Of a DNA stretch of 46,917 bases, positions 44,241-46,917 are shown piece after piece. The notes beneath the pieces were generated by a model. That model searched no databases and was not told the DNA's origin. It saw only the letters and a list, made by a program, of their open reading frames with translations. The translations under genes were made by a program, and so were the position numbers. Within the stretch, counting starts at the first letter, position 1, and each line of letters begins with the position of its first letter. The stretch lies in NCBI GenBank assembly GCA_017456285.1, contig JAFTJQ010000013.1:1-46917 (forward strand), in the 5' to 3' direction. This stretch comes from Lentisphaeria bacterium. GTDB lineage: Bacteria > Verrucomicrobiota > Lentisphaeria > Victivallales > Victivallaceae.

Positions 44241-44362
44241 CCTGAAAACAAATAACAACAAGGAGGTAACAGGAAAAATCACAAATAAAAATTCGGTATT
44301 TTTTTGATAGGCTTCAAAGAAATAAAAAAAAGTAATAAATTAACAAAAAAGGTATTAAAAAA

Positions 44363-45100
44363 ATGAAAAAATTTCAATTTACTTTGATTGAACTTTTGGT
44401 TGTAATTGCTATTATTGCAATTTTGGCAGGAATGTTGCTCCCGGCACTTAACAAAGCAAGAGCTAAAGCTCGCGACATCGCTTGTGTTAACAATTTGAAA
44501 CAACTTGGGTTATCCATTACCCAATATACTATGGATAATGATGACTACTATATTACTACTACTGATAATACTCCTTTTGCAAGAGGTGGTTCAATTCACC
44601 TTTACACCAAACTTTATCAGAATATGGACGATTTAAAAAATAAATCAGTTAAATGTCCTGCAAGTCCTTACAGTGTAGAAGATGAGTCAACTTATCGTAC
44701 TTTCCAGTGTAATGAAAATAATGACGGTCGCTATGAAGGTTTCAAAACCACCGGCGGATTTGTTACTCCATTTAGCTTGCAAGTTCCTGATGAAACAGCC
44801 CGCAACTCTTTCGTCGGTGCTCCGATGAGCAAATTGGATAAATATTCTAACTGGACTAAAGTTGTCTATCATGTTCCATTGATTATGGATGACCCATTAA
44901 TCAATAATCACGGTGCATCAACTGTTAAAGATGTTGTTTTAAATAGCATCCAAGCTGATGGAAGTCACAAAAAAGTTCAAAACTTTGACAAAGCAGGTAT
45001 CACCGCAGTTGGCAGTGCAACTGATACCGCAGGTCGTGCAAGAAATACCTTGGTTATCAACTACATGATGGCATCAGCGGCGACTACCATTAATCCGTAA
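44363..45100 (+). CDS. Type II secretion-type pseudopilin, second copy
   Basis: A 245-residue prepilin-like protein with the same start as the one at 12299: [14 protein letters not shown], Glu at +5, then [24 protein letters not shown]. After about residue 60 the two proteins diverge; this one lacks the late H...DGHV motif and ends [15 protein letters not shown] Cys pair (about 100 and 118) may form a disulfide. It follows the secreted GH71/99-like gene by about 120 bases and precedes the heparinase-like gene, so again a pseudopilin is set within a glycan locus. AAGGT lies ten bases before the ATG. Role in pilus or secretion is inferred from the N-terminal motif only. Confidence 0.9.
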   Translation: MKKFQFTLIELLVVIAIIAILAGMLLPALNKARAKARDIACVNNLKQLGLSITQYTMDNDDYYITTTDNTPFARGGSIHLYTKLYQNMDDLKNKSVKCPASPYSVEDESTYRTFQCNENNDGRYEGFKTTGGFVTPFSLQVPDETARNSFVGAPMSKLDKYSNWTKVVYHVPLIMDDPLINNHGASTVKDVVLNSIQADGSHKKVQNFDKAGITAVGSATDTAGRARNTLVINYMMASAATTINP

Positions 45101-45116
45101 AATTATACAAAAAAAT

Positions 45117-45146
45117 AACTCCCTTTGCTTTGTGCATAAGGGAGTT
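45117..45146. other. Hairpin between pseudopilin and heparinase-like genes
   Basis: A perfect nine-base stem AACTCCCTT (45117-45125) and AAGGGAGTT (45138-45146) with a 12-base loop, 16 bases after the pseudopilin stop. On the plus strand the tail AAATTTAG is a poor T run, so it is a weak terminator or an mRNA-stabilising structure; on the minus strand a T run follows it. The heparinase-like gene starts 25 bases later. Confidence 0.55.
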
Positions 45147-45171
45147 AAATTTAGAGGAGAACATTTTTTAT

Positions 45172-46731
45172 ATGCGTAAAATCATACAATTTTTTTTGTT
45201 TTTATTACTCGCTCAGGCAAATATTCTTTTGGGTGAAGGAATTAGGTTTAATGATATTCTGGGAGATAATTTTTTTAGCGCAATCAGAAATGGTAATTAC
45301 AATAGAGTAATAGTCCCTTCCATTGATGAACGCCAATTTTATGAAAATATTAATCCAAAATTCAAGAAAATTATAATTGCTCAAGCTGATAAAATTTTAA
45401 ATGAAGAAATTGTAAATTTGAGTCTGTATGATTACTTGGCTACAGCAAAAACAGGAGATCGCAGAAAATATGAAACTCCATACTTCAATAGACGAAATAA
45501 TTTAATGATTTTGACTGTTGCGTGTGCTATTTCCAATGACACAAAAAAATATCTTCCTAAAATTATTGAGTATTTAGGTGCGATTATCCAAGAGGAATTT
45601 TGGTGTGTTTATGCTCATGCTGCCTATTCTCCTAATGATATTATGGTTTCAATTGAAACAAAGAGTCGCTGTGACCTCTTTGGTAGTGCTACTGCAAGCG
45701 AGATTGGAATTGTTTTAGCAATATTAGACAAACCTTTAAGAGAATTTTCTTCTGGGTTTGTTGATTATGTGAGAGAAAAAACTCTCGAAAAATCTATCTA
45801 TTTTTACCTTGATGATGCAAATGACAAGTTGCATTGGTGGGGTGATCCTGCCAATAATACTTTTTTGAATAACTGGACACCATGGTGCAGTGCAAGTTTG
45901 CTCTGTGCCGCTGTAACACTCCAATTGCCTCCGGCGGATTTGGAAAAACTTATCCGAAAACTTAATATAAATATTTCAAAATACTATAACTTTTTTCCAG
46001 ATAATGGTTACTGTGAAGAAGGTGCTACTTATTGGGTGGTTAGCGCAGGGAATTTTTTGAGTTATATTGAGATAATTAATAAAATTCGCACTGATTCCAT
46101 TAAGAGTTTAACTCAAACTCAAAAATTTAAAAATATTGCAGAATTTCCATTGAAATTATTAGTGAATGACAATCTCTGTGCCTCTTTTGCTGATGCATCG
46201 GCTTATTATGAAGTACCAGTACATTTATTCCGCCGTTATGGCGAGGCATGTAATTCAGCAAGATTGCTTGCGGCTGCCGATAAATATGCGGATTTAATAG
46301 ATGAAAAACAATTACTTGAGAATGTTTCAAATAATCCATACCTTCATTTAATGCAAATTTCTGATAAAAAATCAGGCGTAAATCAATCGTCGGTAAATGA
46401 AAAGCGACTTGATTACTTCGCACCAAATTTTGTTATGGCAGGAGAAAACAATAACTTCCTTGTCAATTTAAAAGGCGGTAATAACGATGAATCTCATAAC
46501 CATAATGATTTGGGACACTTCTCAATTTATTATCAGGGGAAACCATTTGTAATTGATGTTGGAACTATGCGGTATGGTACTAAAAACTTTAGTGACCAGC
46601 GTTATGAAATCTGGTATGTCAATGGCGAAGGGCATAATGCACCAGTGATTAATGGAATTATGCAGCAATATGGCAAAAATTTCACCGCTACTGTTTTGCT
46701 TTGGTTTAATATAAGAATAATTTTCGCTTAA
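45172..46731 (+). CDS. Heparinase II/III-family protein, 3' end replaced
   Basis: Secreted polysaccharide-lyase-like protein with signal peptide KIIQFFLFLLLAQANILLG. The alpha-helical toroid (about 30-400) contains DKLHWWGDPANNTFLNNWTPW and FFPDNGYCEEGATYW, and the beta-sandwich begins with GGNNDESHNHNDLGHFSIYYQGKPFVIDVG, the heparinase II/III signature with its active-site His region, then YVNGEGHNAPVINGIMQ. Real homology seems to stop near base 46692; the last 12 or so residues (LLWFNIRIIFA) look like chance sequence before a stop. About 500 residues of a usual 600-650 remain, so the enzyme is truncated. ATG 45172 is chosen for the signal peptide and GAGGAG about 11 bases upstream; the frame back to 45130 would begin with TTG inside the hairpin. 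Confidence 0.8.
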   Translation: MRKIIQFFLFLLLAQANILLGEGIRFNDILGDNFFSAIRNGNYNRVIVPSIDERQFYENINPKFKKIIIAQADKILNEEIVNLSLYDYLATAKTGDRRKYETPYFNRRNNLMILTVACAISNDTKKYLPKIIEYLGAIIQEEFWCVYAHAAYSPNDIMVSIETKSRCDLFGSATASEIGIVLAILDKPLREFSSGFVDYVREKTLEKSIYFYLDDANDKLHWWGDPANNTFLNNWTPWCSASLLCAAVTLQLPPADLEKLIRKLNINISKYYNFFPDNGYCEEGATYWVVSAGNFLSYIEIINKIRTDSIKSLTQTQKFKNIAEFPLKLLVNDNLCASFADASAYYEVPVHLFRRYGEACNSARLLAAADKYADLIDEKQLLENVSNNPYLHLMQISDKKSGVNQSSVNEKRLDYFAPNFVMAGENNNFLVNLKGGNNDESHNHNDLGHFSIYYQGKPFVIDVGTMRYGTKNFSDQRYEIWYVNGEGHNAPVINGIMQQYGKNFTATVLLWFNIRIIFA

Positions 46732-46917
46732 AAACAATTCTTCAACTTCTTCAGCATAAACGTTATATCTATAAACTGAAGAAGGGGAATATTCTACAAA
46801 ATTTCCGTTGTAATCTCTTCCAACGCCCTTTGATGAGAATAAAATTATACCGTCATCACTTTCGGAATATGATGGATATTCGTCATAACTATCTCCATCT
46901 GTGACCGTTCTAAAATC
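46669..46917 (-). pseudogene. Beta-propeller (TolB/PD40-like) protein fragment, both ends missing
   Basis: The minus strand is open from the window edge and reads TVTDGDSYDEYPSYSESDDG-IILFSSKGVGRD-NFVEYSPSSVYRYNVYAEEVEELF-YSYIKPKQNSSGEIFAI. PSYSxDG...ILFSS is the PD40 (TolB-like) propeller repeat, and the following block is like those of secreted propeller proteins in the PVC group. After about 46669 the frame continues to a stop at 46522 but lies on the opposite strand of the heparinase-like coding sequence and carries no such pattern. The start of the gene is beyond the window. Its end meets the truncated end of the heparinase-like gene, with both frames plausible over 46669-46692. Confidence 0.6.

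Noticed and set aside
46522-46668. Continuation of the beta-propeller frame to the stop at 46522
   Set aside because: This part overlaps the heparinase signature on the plus strand and shows no propeller pattern, so it is not native coding.
1-46917. CRISPR arrays, tRNA or rRNA genes, insertion sequences, SusC/SusD pairs
   Set aside because: No regularly spaced repeats, no cloverleaf or rRNA-like sequence, no transposase motifs and no TonB-dependent receptor-like protein were seen on either strand.

Overview
The window looks like part of a low-GC genome of a carbohydrate-degrading bacterium in the PVC group, most probably Lentisphaerota (Victivallales-like). The reasons are two stand-alone type II pseudopilins with the [16 protein letters not shown] start and LPALNKAR tail, many glycoside hydrolases (GHs), sodium:solute symporter-type uptake rather than SusC/SusD, a PilT ATPase and paired creatininase-family genes. 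This taxonomic call is inference from gene content. No rRNA, tRNA, CRISPR array, insertion sequence or prophage gene was seen.

Layout. (1) 1-2004: the 3' half of rhaA (+), a shared terminator, and a convergent MFS transporter (-). (2) 6576 down to 2161: a five-gene minus-strand operon of a DegT-family PLP enzyme, two tandem creatininase-family paralogs, a MarC-family membrane protein and a lectin-fold protein, ending in a clear terminator. (3) 12053 down to 6834: a four-gene operon of ADP-ribosylglycohydrolase-family protein, xylose-isomerase-like protein, xylulokinase-like FGGY kinase and GH130 mannosylglucose phosphorylase. (4) 13021-12299: a pseudopilin with its own promoter and terminator. 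(5) 33558 down to 13342: a ten-gene operon of GH116, intracellular GH5, SGNH esterase, sodium:solute symporter, Gfo/Idh/MocA oxidoreductase, GH2, GH3, secreted GH5, a giant secreted GH-like protein and a CBM9-like lipoprotein. (6) 33825-34646: an AraC-family regulator divergent from that operon. (7) 36933-34660: PilT-like ATPase and a secreted unknown. (8) 37160-46731: a GH106 rhamnosidase-like gene divergent from a GntR/LacI-type regulator, followed by a GH71/99-like secreted protein, a second pseudopilin and a heparinase II/III-family gene that is cut near its end. (9) 46917-46669: a minus-strand beta-propeller gene fragment that meets the heparinase at an abrupt junction.

The most notable signal is regulatory. 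A 35-bp element made of two direct repeats (about TCCCnGAAAA, 20-21 bp apart) occurs three times and each copy directly abuts a -35 hexamer: before the four-gene ADP-ribosylglycohydrolase operon, before the pseudopilin, and before the ten-gene GH operon. The AraC-family gene lies next to the third copy. This suggests one local regulon that switches on secreted and cytoplasmic glycan degradation, sugar uptake, a pentose/mannosylglucose branch and a pseudopilin together.

The enzyme set (cellulase-like GH5s, GH2, GH3, GH116, esterase, mannosylglucose phosphorylase, pentose isomerase and kinase) fits a plant beta-glycan such as acetylated glucomannan or a xylose-containing hemicellulose; the exact substrate is not decided by the sequence. 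Rhamnose use appears at both ends (rhaA on the left, GH106 on the right), with a second control circuit of TTGTACAA-type operators between GH106 and its GntR-type regulator.
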